The position numbers were made by a program, and so were the translations under genes. Below the pieces are notes generated by a model that worked only from the letters and a program-made list of their open reading frames with translations, was not told where the DNA came from and did no database searches. 64,000 nucleotides of DNA from Paenibacillus oralis (GTDB taxonomy: Bacteria > Bacillota > Bacilli > Paenibacillales > Paenibacillaceae). Of the stretch, positions 36,075-44,396 are shown in pieces (the stretch's first letter is position 1; every line of letters starts with the position of its first letter). Location: assembly GCF_003863965.1 (NCBI RefSeq), contig NZ_RRCN01000001.1:6693071-6757070 (forward strand), in the 5' to 3' direction.

Positions 36075-36455
36075 TCAGCCGAACAAAGCGTGAAACCAGG
36101 CTATAACCGGCCTGTAGAAGATCAATACCCCGATCACGACGGCAAAAACCGCCGCAGCCAGCACTGCCCCGGCAGCGGCATCCTTGGCCAGTTTGGCGAG
36201 AGGATGCCGCTCCGGGGTGATAAGATCAACCGCCGCCTCAATCGCCGTGTTCACCAGCTCGAGGGATATCACCAAAGCGATCGTCAGCAGCAGGACGGCA
36301 ATATCGCGGGGCGGAAGTGCAAAATAAAAGGAAGCCGCAATCACAACGACGGCGGCAAAACAATGAAAACGCAAATTCCGCTGCGTCTTCAGCGAAGCCG
36401 CGATCCCTTCCAGCGCATACCGGAACGAAGCGGTCCACCTGGCTTTGGGCTTCAT
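36075..36455 (-). CDS. dgkA: Diacylglycerol/undecaprenol kinase family protein
   Basis: The 126-residue protein has three membrane helices and the DgkA signature ELVNTAIEAAVDLITPERHP with KLAKDAAAGAVL. In Bacillus this protein phosphorylates undecaprenol, recycling the cell-wall lipid carrier, rather than diacylglycerol. Its ATG overlaps the ybeY stop by one base (TGATG), so translation is coupled. Confidence 0.94.
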   Translation of the reverse strand: MKPKARWTASFRYALEGIAASLKTQRNLRFHCFAAVVVIAASFYFALPPRDIAVLLLTIALVISLELVNTAIEAAVDLITPERHPLAKLAKDAAAGAVLAAAVFAVVIGVLIFYRPVIAWFHALFG

Positions 36456-36952
36456 CAGCGCGTCAGCCCTACTTTGGCCAACGCCGCTTCCTGCTTGCCC
36501 ATCATTTCCGCTTCGCTCGCCGCGTCCTGATGATCGTAGCCGAGCAAATGCAAAAACCCGTGGACGAACAAAAAGCCGATTTCGCGTTCGATGGAATGCC
36601 CGTATTCGTCGCTTTGCGCCTTGGCCTTCTCAACGGAAATGATGATGTCGCCAAGCACGTCGGCCAAATCGTCCAGCTCTTCATCTTCTTCAAGCTCATA
36701 GACGATTTCAAGCTCCTCGTCCAACGACTCGTTCATCGCAAACGACAGGACGTCGGTCGGCCGGTCGATCCCGCGGTAATCCCGATTCAACTCGTGGATG
36801 GCGGCATCGTCCACGAACGTCAAAGCGACTTCCCCTTCGGTAATGCCCTCCGCCTCCCCGGCGGTCTGCAGCGCCCGATCGAGCAAATCGATCAGGTCCT
36901 GGCCGATCTCCATTTTATCTTGCTCATTGCTCCAAGCCAGTTGTAGGCCCAT
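36455..36952 (-). CDS. ybeY: Endoribonuclease YbeY
   Basis: YbeY is a metal-dependent RNase used in 16S rRNA 3' maturation and ribosome quality control. The 165-residue protein has the zinc-binding motif HGFLHLLGYDH near residue 130 and the conserved LNRDYRGIDRPTDVLSFAM. I keep the ATG at 36950-36952 because the first residues align with Bacillus YbeY. It overlaps the end of the HD phosphodiesterase gene by 29 bases. Confidence 0.95.
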   Translation of the reverse strand: MGLQLAWSNEQDKMEIGQDLIDLLDRALQTAGEAEGITEGEVALTFVDDAAIHELNRDYRGIDRPTDVLSFAMNESLDEELEIVYELEEDEELDDLADVLGDIIISVEKAKAQSDEYGHSIEREIGFLFVHGFLHLLGYDHQDAASEAEMMGKQEAALAKVGLTR

Positions 36953-39224
36953 TTACGCCCTGCCCCCTGTCTTTCTCTTCATTCTGTTTGTTTTCCTGGC
37001 TTTTCTTGATCTCCTCCGGATATTCGATCCGGGAATGGAAGATCCCCATGACGGTTTCCTTTAGCGTCTGGGCGATGATATCCAGCTCGCGCAGCGTCAA
37101 ATCGCATTCGTTGAACTGGTGATCGTCAAGCCGGCTTTTGATGATTTTCTCGATCATCGATTCGACCTGCTCCACCGTCGGCTTGCGCAGCGAGCGCACG
37201 GCCGCCTCCACGCTGTCGGCAATGCCAACGACGGCCGCCTCCTTGGACTGGGCTTTGGGCCCCGGATACCGGAAATCCTCTTCGGTGAAGTCGGGCTCTA
37301 CCCCCTGCTCTTCGGCCAGGCGCAGCGCCTTGTGGTAAAAATAATGCAAAAATGTCGTTCCGTGATGCTGCTCCGCGATATCGCGAATCGGCTTCGGGAT
37401 TTTATATTCCTTCTGCATTTCCGCGCCGTCCCGGGCATGGGCGATAATGATCGATTTGCTCAGCTTCGGATCGATGAAATCATGCGGATTTTCCATATTG
37501 TTCTGATTCTCGATAAAATAACTCGGCCGTTTTGTCTTGCCGATATCATGGTAATACGACCCGACCCGGCAGAGCAGCCCGTTGGCTCCGATCGCCTCCG
37601 CGGCCGCTTCCGACAGATTGCCGACCATGACGCTGTGGTGGTACGTTCCCGGCGTTTCCGTCAGCAGCTTGCGCAGCAGCGGATGGTTCGGGTTGGACAG
37701 CTCCACCAGCTTCAGCGCGGACAAAATGCCGAAAGTCACCTCGAAAAACGGCATCAGACCGATAACGAGGATCGTCGTTAACAGGCCCCCCGCCACGGCA
37801 AAACCCAAATCGTACAGCGTGCTGGTTTGCGTCCAGTCATTTTTGTCAAGCAAGGTCAGCGAAAAGACGGCAAACGAACCGAACAGGCAAATCATGATTC
37901 CCGCCTTAAGCAGCGTCGACCGCTGGCTGGCCCGATGAATGGCGAATATTGAAGCAAAGGAGATGACAAGGGCGAAAAAGCCGAACTTAAAATCAAAAAT
38001 CTCCCCTTGATGCACATTCAAAATGATGCTCGCCAGCACGCTGAACAGGATGGAGCAAATATAAGCCAGCGGCACTTCGAGCAGCAGCGTGATCAGCATC
38101 GCCCCCGTCGCGATCGGCGCCAAATAGCCGATGTACGAATGCTGCTCGTCTTGCAGAAGGTTGATGACATGCATCGAAACGATCGTAATCAAAATAATCA
38201 TCAGCAGCATGACGAATTGGGCGTTATTGTATTTAAACCGGCCGGTTCCTTCCGAATGGCGGATATACATAATAAGTCCCGTCGCCATCAGCAGGGACAG
38301 CAAGATCAAGCCAAACTGCGGCGAATAGTCGACCTCGTCCTTCAGCAGCCCGTTTTTCTCCAGCAGGGTGTACATTTCCTCGGTAATTTTTTCGCCCTTT
38401 TTAACGAGGACATCCCCTTGCTTGATATAGACGGTGGGCGTATTTTCACGCGCTTCAACCTTGGCCGCCTTCGTCGCTTCCTCATCGTAAAAATTGTTGG
38501 CCGTAATCGACAGCCGCGCCAGCTCCTGCACGACTTCCCGGGAAGTCCGCTTGCTCAGGGAACTCGTGCTGACCATTTCCGCCACCTTGGTCCGGGCCGT
38601 CTGGGCGTCCACGATCGGATCCGCCGTCAAGCGGGCCACGATATCGGCCGCCACCGTTTTCATTTCGTTGATGTCCTCAGCGGTCAAGCGGGGAATTTTG
38701 ATGAACGTTTCCTCGGAAATAGGGTACTGCTGTTCATCGATCCGCTGGGTGACTTCCTCAAACAAGGTCGCCGAATAAGCGCTGTTGTTCCGGTTATTCA
38801 TAATAAAAGTTTGAACGTAGTCCTTAACGCGCTGCGGCAGCTCTTCGCGGTAAATTTTGATTTTGTCGTCCTCGGACACCTGATCGTCCTGATTCAGCCG
38901 GAAAATCCGGTCCAGCATCTGGCCGACCAGCGCTTGATTGCGAAGCGGGAGAATCGTATAAACTTGTCCGACCTTCTCGGCCGCGTCCTCCTGGGCTTTC
39001 AGCGTCGCTTTGGTGTCCGGGATGTCCATCGGCGCCATAATCTCTTTGTCGCTGGGCAGTCCCACGGCGATATCATAGGTTTCGGGCAGCAGTTTGGGCG
39101 CCATGCCGGCATACAGCATAACGACAAGCACCGCATACAACAAATAACGCACCGTTGTGCTATGTTTCCATCCCGCAAAGGCGGATTGAAACGCGCCTTT
39201 ATTTTGCTGATCGTTATTCGTCAT
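36924..39224 (-). CDS. 7TM-HD family cyclic di-AMP phosphodiesterase (PgpH-like)
   Basis: The 766-residue membrane protein has one N-terminal helix, a 250-residue extracellular domain, seven membrane helices (about residues 305-500) and a cytoplasmic HD domain with HHSVMVGNLSEAAAEAI near residue 530 and YYHDIGKTKRPSYF near 558. Homologues (PgpH, YqfF) hydrolyse c-di-AMP to pApA and help control osmotic and wall homeostasis. It lies between phoH and ybeY as in Bacillus. Confidence 0.93.
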   Translation of the reverse strand: MTNNDQQNKGAFQSAFAGWKHSTTVRYLLYAVLVVMLYAGMAPKLLPETYDIAVGLPSDKEIMAPMDIPDTKATLKAQEDAAEKVGQVYTILPLRNQALVGQMLDRIFRLNQDDQVSEDDKIKIYREELPQRVKDYVQTFIMNNRNNSAYSATLFEEVTQRIDEQQYPISEETFIKIPRLTAEDINEMKTVAADIVARLTADPIVDAQTARTKVAEMVSTSSLSKRTSREVVQELARLSITANNFYDEEATKAAKVEARENTPTVYIKQGDVLVKKGEKITEEMYTLLEKNGLLKDEVDYSPQFGLILLSLLMATGLIMYIRHSEGTGRFKYNNAQFVMLLMIILITIVSMHVINLLQDEQHSYIGYLAPIATGAMLITLLLEVPLAYICSILFSVLASIILNVHQGEIFDFKFGFFALVISFASIFAIHRASQRSTLLKAGIMICLFGSFAVFSLTLLDKNDWTQTSTLYDLGFAVAGGLLTTILVIGLMPFFEVTFGILSALKLVELSNPNHPLLRKLLTETPGTYHHSVMVGNLSEAAAEAIGANGLLCRVGSYYHDIGKTKRPSYFIENQNNMENPHDFIDPKLSKSIIIAHARDGAEMQKEYKIPKPIRDIAEQHHGTTFLHYFYHKALRLAEEQGVEPDFTEEDFRYPGPKAQSKEAAVVGIADSVEAAVRSLRKPTVEQVESMIEKIIKSRLDDHQFNECDLTLRELDIIAQTLKETVMGIFHSRIEYPEEIKKSQENKQNEEKDRGQGVNGPTTGLEQ

Positions 39225-39242
39225 AAAAGACAGCCCTCCTGC

Positions 39243-40214
39243 TTACCCTTGATTTTCAGCAGCACGGTCATATGCAACAATGATTTTCTGTACCAGCGAA
39301 TGGCGGACAACGTCCGATTCGGCAAAGTATACGAAACCAATCTCCTCGATGCCGCTTAAAACCGTCTTAGCTTCCACCAGCCCGGACTTCTTGCCTTTGG
39401 GCAAGTCAATCTGCGTAACGTCTCCGGTAATGACCATCTTGGAGCCAAAGCCCAGCCGGGTCAGGAACATCTTCATTTGTTCCGGCGTCGTATTTTGGGC
39501 CTCGTCCAAAATAATAAACGAATCGTCCAATGTCCGGCCGCGCATATACGCCAGCGGCGCGATTTCGATCAGGCCGCGCTCCAGCGCTTTGGCCGTTTGC
39601 TCCGGCCCCATTACGTCATAGAGCGCATCGTAGAGCGGACGCAGGTAAGGATCGACCTTCTCCTGCAGGTCGCCCGGCAAAAAGCCAAGGCTCTCTCCGG
39701 CTTCCACCGCGGGCCGGGTTAAAATGATCCGCTTGACCGTTCCTTCCTTCAGCGCCGCGATCGCCAGCACGACCGCAAGATACGTCTTCCCCGTACCGGC
39801 CGGACCGACCCCAAACACGACGTCCCGTTTCTTGATCGTCGTGACGTAATGCTTCTGTCCGATCGTTTTGACGCGGATCGGCTTACCCCGGTATGTGACC
39901 GCAATTTCGCCTTTAAATAGATCAAGCAGTTGATCCGCCCGGAAATCTTTGGCGAGTTCGATCGCATAGAGTACGTCCCTTTCGGTCAACACATACCCGT
40001 TGCGAATCAGTTCGAGCAATACCTCAAACAACTGCTCCACTTTCTCCGCCTCATGCTGTTCGCCGCGGATCGCAATTTCCGATTCGCGCAAAACGATGCC
40101 TGCGCGCAAATGCTCTTCGATTAATTTCAGGAACGCGTCTTGGGGTCCAAATAAAGCAAGTCCTTCCCCCGCGCTCTGAAGCGGTAACTTGATGCTCACC
40201 AGTTGTTCAGACAA
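39243..40214 (-). CDS. phoH: PhoH-like P-loop ATPase (YbeZ/YqfE type)
   Basis: The 323-residue protein carries a KH-like N-terminal region and a PhoH ATPase with Walker A VGPAGTGKTYLAVVLAI near residue 135 and Walker B FIILDEAQNTTPEQM near 235. Homologues are RNA-linked ATPases working with YbeY, whose gene lies two genes on. The start appears to be TTG at 40212-40214 after AAGGAGAATGAGG. Unlike the paralogue at 7870-9201, it has no PIN domain. Confidence 0.94.
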   Translation of the reverse strand: MSEQLVSIKLPLQSAGEGLALFGPQDAFLKLIEEHLRAGIVLRESEIAIRGEQHEAEKVEQLFEVLLELIRNGYVLTERDVLYAIELAKDFRADQLLDLFKGEIAVTYRGKPIRVKTIGQKHYVTTIKKRDVVFGVGPAGTGKTYLAVVLAIAALKEGTVKRIILTRPAVEAGESLGFLPGDLQEKVDPYLRPLYDALYDVMGPEQTAKALERGLIEIAPLAYMRGRTLDDSFIILDEAQNTTPEQMKMFLTRLGFGSKMVITGDVTQIDLPKGKKSGLVEAKTVLSGIEEIGFVYFAESDVVRHSLVQKIIVAYDRAAENQG

Positions 40215-40220
40215 ATAGCC

Positions 40221-41402
40221 TCATTCTCCTTGATCTCGTACTATCGGAAGTTCTTCCGCAATGTTTTGCTCTACTTCAAAATGCACTTTCATATAAACTT
40301 TACCATTGTCTGTGTTCTCATGCAAAATTTTTTGATTCATAATGAGGCTGTCCACGCCGTATTTGGCCAAAATATCCCGTTTCGCCCGCTCGATCCCCTC
40401 CTGCTTGGCCTGCTCCGCGGTCCGTTTCCATTCCATGTCCGTCGTTTCCAGCACCTTTTCGGTCATCCAGCCGATCGGCAGCTTAAAGCTCCTCCAGGTG
40501 AGCGGATCAAGCTCGGTTATCGTCTCCGATTGCTGGAACGAAATTTTCCCGTAACCGGTGAGTTGGATCGCCGTGTTTCCGAAATACAAATAACCCCGCT
40601 GCTTCCTTTCCCCGGTGTACACTTTCTGTTTATGCAAAAGCGGCACCTCGATCTTGTATTCATGCCACACGATGCCGCGCACCACGCCTTTGGAAACGAC
40701 GGCCTTGCCTCCTTGAAAACCGGATACGAGCACCTGGCCTTTTTTGACCCGGTCGTTTTTGCTCACTTCCGGCTGGCCCTTTTCCGCGTAAATATGGGAA
40801 ACGACCGCATCGGATTTGCTGACGAGATGGCGCGGGCTGAGCAGCGCTTCTTCCTTCGGCTTGGTCGCCTCCACCACCTGTATCGTGATCCGCGTGCCGG
40901 TCCGGGAGACGCCGACCCAGGATGTCCCCGGAAGCTTGCGCGTCAACTCCGCCGACAGCTTGTCCTGTTTGGGCAGGCGAAAAATCCACTGAAACGGATA
41001 AAGCCCTTCCTGCTTGGCGGCGGCAAGCACGTCTTCAGTGGCGATTTTCTCGTTGCCTTGAACCTCAATATCCCATACCAGCGAGGATAAACAAAAGATT
41101 GCCGCGATAAAAAAGGCAAAGCCGGCGATAAACGCTTTTCTTTTCCGGACCCGCGTCATAATAAAAGGCAGCCCTGACCGTCCTTTGACGGATATCCGGC
41201 AGCCTGTCCTTTTTAAAAAGGGACGCAAGCGAAAAAAATCGGAAAGCCCCACTTTCATTTCCATATGCCCTTCCGGCAAGGGCATCACGTCCCAGACCTC
41301 GATGCCTTGTCCGGCCAGCTCGTTGACGAGCTGTTCGGTCTTCCCCCCGCGGACCAGGATGGTGACCACGCCGCGCAGTTTGGTGATGGCCGGTAATTTC
41401 AC
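40221..41402 (-). CDS. yqfD: Sporulation protein YqfD
   Basis: The 393-residue protein matches YqfD: an N-terminal globular part (VTILVRGGKTEQLVNELAGQ), one membrane helix near residues 88-108, and a conserved extracytoplasmic domain (VWDIEVQGNEKIATEDVLAA, EVSKNDRVKKGQVLVSG). YqfD is a sigma-E sporulation gene needed for normal spore formation; its molecular role is unknown. The start is a GTG at 41400-41402 after GGAGGAG. It follows yqfC by 3 bases. Confidence 0.92.
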   Translation of the reverse strand: MKLPAITKLRGVVTILVRGGKTEQLVNELAGQGIEVWDVMPLPEGHMEMKVGLSDFFRLRPFLKRTGCRISVKGRSGLPFIMTRVRKRKAFIAGFAFFIAAIFCLSSLVWDIEVQGNEKIATEDVLAAAKQEGLYPFQWIFRLPKQDKLSAELTRKLPGTSWVGVSRTGTRITIQVVEATKPKEEALLSPRHLVSKSDAVVSHIYAEKGQPEVSKNDRVKKGQVLVSGFQGGKAVVSKGVVRGIVWHEYKIEVPLLHKQKVYTGERKQRGYLYFGNTAIQLTGYGKISFQQSETITELDPLTWRSFKLPIGWMTEKVLETTDMEWKRTAEQAKQEGIERAKRDILAKYGVDSLIMNQKILHENTDNGKVYMKVHFEVEQNIAEELPIVRDQGE

Positions 41403-41405
41403 GAT

Positions 41406-41693
41406 TTACTCCTCCATTCCTCGATACTTAATGCCGAATATTCGGCCCTCAATAACCACTTCCTCGGGCATGATCGCTTTGATGACCAGTTCCTTACCCT
41501 CCACCTCCAAAGTGCCTTGGCTTAGCGCCAAATGCAGCTCCTCGGGAGAAAAGTGGATGACGCCCCGGTGATTCTCTATGTACAACTGCTGACCTCCGAT
41601 CAAGGTGAGCCTGGGCAAATCGTATACAAGGTCGCTGGGCAGGTCGAGCGCATCGACCGTCCATTTGCGGATTTTGCGGACAAACCGGCTCAT
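41406..41693 (-). CDS. yqfC: Sporulation protein YqfC
   Basis: The 95-residue protein matches YqfC/YabP-like sporulation proteins: LPSDLVYDLPRLTLIGGQQL and FSPEELHLALSQGTLEVEGK. I chose the ATG at 41691-41693 after GGAGG; the longer frame runs through two terminators and is not credible. It is the first gene of a yqfC-yqfD-phoH-HD-ybeY-dgkA operon. Role in sporulation is inferred from family. Confidence 0.92.
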   Translation of the reverse strand: MSRFVRKIRKWTVDALDLPSDLVYDLPRLTLIGGQQLYIENHRGVIHFSPEELHLALSQGTLEVEGKELVIKAIMPEEVVIEGRIFGIKYRGMEE

Positions 41694-41762
41694 ATGAGGC
41701 AATCCTCCTTCCCCTACTGTACAAATTATGCGGGGGGCCGAGGATTTATGAAAATGGAAAAA

Positions 41763-41789
41763 ATCCCGCCCTCGCCAGGAGAACGGGAT
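41763..41789 (-). terminator. Second terminator between yqeY and yqfC
   Basis: On the minus strand ATCCCG pairs with CGGGAT and is followed directly by TTTTTCC. It lies 40 bases beyond the yqeY terminator, making a tandem barrier before the sporulation operon. Confidence 0.65.
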
Positions 41790-41830
41790 CATAAATTGCG
41801 TTTGAACTACCTCTTTATGAAAATGAAAAA

Positions 41831-41864
41831 ACACCCTCTACATCAATAGTAACGTAGAAGGTGT
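41831..41864 (-). terminator. Rho-independent terminator after yqeY
   Basis: On the minus strand ACACCTTCTAC and GTAGAGGGTGT form an 11-base stem with a mismatch, followed by TTTTTTCATTTT. It lies 12 bases past the yqeY stop codon. Confidence 0.8.
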
Positions 41865-41875
41865 TCGTCTGTGAG

Positions 41876-42319
41876 TTATTGCAAAAGCTGTTGAACCGCC
41901 TGGTTAACAAGCTTGCCTTCTGCCCGGCCTTTCACCTTTGGCATAAGCGCGCTCATCACTTTCCCGATATCGGCTTTCGAAGAAGCACCGGTTTCCTGGA
42001 TGGTCTGCTGTACAATGACTTTAATTTCTTCTTCGGTTAGCTGTTCGGGAAGATACTCAGCAAGGATCTCCGCTTCCGCTTTCACTTGTTCGGCAAGATC
42101 GTCACGACCCGCTTTTTCAAATTCTTGGAGGGCATCTTTGCGCTGTTTGATTTCACGACTAAGGATATCAAGCACTTCATTATCGTTCAAAGTTCTTTTC
42201 AAATCTATTTCAAGATTTTTCATCGTAGCGCGAACCATTCGTATGGTGGAGAGCTTGAACTTGTCTTGATTCTTCATCGCTTGCTTCATATCTTCGTTCA
42301 ATCGCTCGCTAAGATTCAT
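41876..42319 (-). CDS. yqeY: GatB/YqeY domain protein
   Basis: The 147-residue protein matches YqeY: LNEDMKQAMKNQDKFKLSTI, LSREIKQRKDALQEFEKAGR and ADIGKVMSALMPKVKGRAEG, a helical domain related to the tRNA-binding tail of GatB. The precise role is unsettled. It follows rpsU by 15 bases, as in nearly all Bacillales. Confidence 0.94.
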   Translation of the reverse strand: MNLSERLNEDMKQAMKNQDKFKLSTIRMVRATMKNLEIDLKRTLNDNEVLDILSREIKQRKDALQEFEKAGRDDLAEQVKAEAEILAEYLPEQLTEEEIKVIVQQTIQETGASSKADIGKVMSALMPKVKGRAEGKLVNQAVQQLLQ

Positions 42320-42334
42320 AGCAGCTAAATCCTC

Positions 42335-42508
42335 CTAAAACTTTCTCTTACGAGCAGCCTCGGACTTTTTCTTGCGCTTTACGCTTGGCTTTTCATAATG
42401 CTTACGTTTCTTCACCTCAGCCAATACTCCATCTTTCGCGATGGAACGTTTAAAGCGACGAAGTGCAGCATCAATTGTCTCGTTTTTGCGAACTTTAGTT
42501 TCAGACAC
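42335..42508 (-). CDS. rpsU: 30S ribosomal protein S21
   Basis: The 57-residue basic protein has the S21 signature ETKVRKNETIDAALRRFKRS and a Lys/Arg-rich tail. It starts at the GTG at 42506-42508, 8 bases after GGAGG. It is the first gene of the rpsU-yqeY pair. Confidence 0.97.
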   Translation of the reverse strand: MSETKVRKNETIDAALRRFKRSIAKDGVLAEVKKRKHYEKPSVKRKKKSEAARKRKF

Positions 42509-42611
42509 CAGTTTTCCCTCCCTCCGACCAGACCGTCCAAGAGCATAACACGGTTCATCAAACTTCATTATAGGGGAAAGTGAAATAGAGTGTCAACTTC
42601 TAAATAGCCCT

Positions 42612-42977
42612 TTACAGCGCATGCGAGTCGGAAGATTGTACCAAGGCCCCCAACTTCGCCCCGCCAAGCAGATGGTAATGTATATGCTGCACCGCCTGTC
42701 CGCTGTCCGGGCCGCAATTGTTGATCAAACGGTACCCGCTTTCAGCGACGCCGAGCTGTCTGGCGACATCCTGGGCGATCCGGTGCATTTCGCCAATCAA
42801 AACAAAATCCTCCGGAGCGACCTCGTCCATCGAACCGATATGCTTCTTCGGAATGATCAGCACGTGCACAGGCGCGGCTGGCTGAATATCGCGGAATACG
42901 AGAAACCGGTCATCCTCGTAAACTTTACTGGACGGAATCGATCCTTCTACGATTTTACAGAACAAACAGTTGTCCAT
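42612..42977 (-). CDS. HIT family (histidine triad) nucleotide-binding protein
   Basis: The 121-residue protein has the zinc-site CLFCKIVEGSIPSSKVYED and the histidine triad QAVQHIHYHLLGG near residue 100. HIT/Hint proteins hydrolyse purine nucleotide phosphoramidates such as AMP-amino acid adducts. AGGAGGATCAAG precedes the ATG at 42975-42977. An elaborate hairpin lies upstream (43034-43140). Confidence 0.93.
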   Translation of the reverse strand: MDNCLFCKIVEGSIPSSKVYEDDRFLVFRDIQPAAPVHVLIIPKKHIGSMDEVAPEDFVLIGEMHRIAQDVARQLGVAESGYRLINNCGPDSGQAVQHIHYHLLGGAKLGALVQSSDSHAL

Positions 42978-43033
42978 CTTGATCCTCCTAATTCGGTTGT
43001 CTTTTCCAATAGATCCATCATACCGAAAAAAGG

Positions 43034-43140
43034 CAAAAAAAAGAAGCACCCTGCTACTCCTATAAGAATAGCTGGTCGCACGGACGTATTGGGCGGAAAA
43101 ACAAGAATTTCTCCTCACCAATACGTCCGGCGGGGTGCTT
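43034..43140 (-). terminator. Two-stem terminator or attenuator upstream of the HIT gene
   Basis: On the minus strand AAGCACCC (43133-43140) pairs with GGGTGCTT (43044-43051), which is followed by a nine-base run rich in T. Nested inside is a perfect 11-bp stem GGACGTATTGG/CCAATACGTCC (43118-43128 and 43082-43092). The structure ends 57 bases before the HIT start. It could terminate a vanished upstream gene or attenuate the HIT transcript. Confidence 0.6.
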
Positions 43141-43254
43141 GCAAAGTGATGTCGGCTTAACTGTAGTATAACAGCAGAGTGATACTGTATCTGTGATTAG
43201 TATCACCTAAAAAAATGAATTTCCCTTTACTTACACAAACTGTCTTGTATCATT

Positions 43255-43868
43255 ATTTTTTCCTATTCGTCTGCACCGTCTTGAAAGCCTGATAGTCAGG
43301 AACCTCACCAATCCGGTAATGAAACGTGCGCTCCATGTCAACAGCGGCAAAGCACCAATCCACCAGCAAATAGCACAACGATACTTGAGGCATAACGCTC
43401 AAAACCGGCCAGTCGGATCGCTTCATCCAGCGGCATGGAGAACAGATACAAGGCCAGGATGCCGGCATAGTACAGTACAACCATCACATCCAGTGCAATC
43501 AGCACTTTCCACAGATTCCACTTTTTCTTAAGCACCACATAGGCCACAATCGAGGTACAGATTGAACTGGAACAGATCCGGGTTATAGAAACTTTGCGGT
43601 GTCTGAACCAGTCCCAGTTTAAAGGTTGGATCGATCTCATCCTCACGGCGGAGCCGCCATTCTCCATTTTCTTCGATAAACGTGGAGAGCAGGAAATAAG
43701 GGACGGTTTTCATCAGAAACGTGTGCTGCAGAATCATATCCGCATCAAAGGTGGCAATCAGCGGTGAAGACGTCTTGCTCAGCGCATTATTCAGGTTGCC
43801 GGACTTGGCATCTTTGTTGCCGGGGAATCCCAGATAACCTACGCTAAACTGATATTACTTTACGTAAA
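43255..43868 (-). pseudogene. Remnant of a cellulose-synthase-like family 2 glycosyltransferase
   Basis: Three minus-strand frames together give one damaged protein. First comes SVGYLGFPGNKDAKSGNLNN and the DxD-type motif ATFDADMI (43800-43730), then VQTPQSFYNPDLFQFNLY (near 43600). After an apparent internal deletion the frame shifts into membrane helices (LWKVLIALDVMVVLYYAGIL) and shifts again into a tail ending MERTFHYRIGEVPDYQ. These are hallmarks of BcsA-like enzymes, but the N-terminus, the QxxRW region and frame integrity are lost. It marks the right edge of the conserved rpsU block. Confidence 0.8.
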
Positions 43869-44396
43869 GCGGAAGTCTCTCATCTGGCTCAAGCGATGAA
43901 ATAAGGATGATCGTTTCGACATGTTGTGTACCTAATCATCCTACACAAGCTCCAATTTGACATATTTTCACAAAATTCTTTCTTTGAATATTGAGGGTAT
44001 ACCATCGAAAGGGTTGGCAGTAAAACGAAGAAACCGTAACCTTTTTGGTAAAAATTTCGGCTGAAATTTTACATAAAAACAACTCGTTTTCGCCTCTGTT
44101 TGAAGAGTGTAAACTACCCTTCATTTCTACCAATAAATGGAGTCGATTGGTGGTATGCTGATGAGTAACCAAAGCCCCTCCGGATTACGGAGAGGCTTAC
44201 TGTGGATGAGTCTTAATCATCTCTATTTATTACTGTCTGAACTTAATTTGGAATACATACATATTCCCTAAACGTTCCTCCTACTCTCTCGTGCTGTCGA
44301 AGTGTTCCTTAGAAGGTAAATATTGGTATTTGCGCATAGGTCAGTCCCTTCATGATAGACGCCCTTTCATTATATAGGAGATTTCCACATTTAGAA
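43869..44396. other. Gene-free A+T-rich gap
   Basis: I see no supported gene here. A possible minus-strand frame (43936-44172) starts with TTG, lacks a ribosome-binding site and has no recognisable motif. A hairpin AGCCCCTCCG/CGGAGAGGCT at 44174-44197 may be a weak terminator. Confidence 0.5.

Noticed and set aside
43034..43140. A T-box leader for the HIT gene
   Set aside because: The hairpin lacks the TGGAACCGCG antiterminator sequence that is exact in the glyQS leader.
43936..44172. A 78-codon minus-strand frame
   Set aside because: It starts with TTG, has no ribosome-binding site and no recognisable motif.
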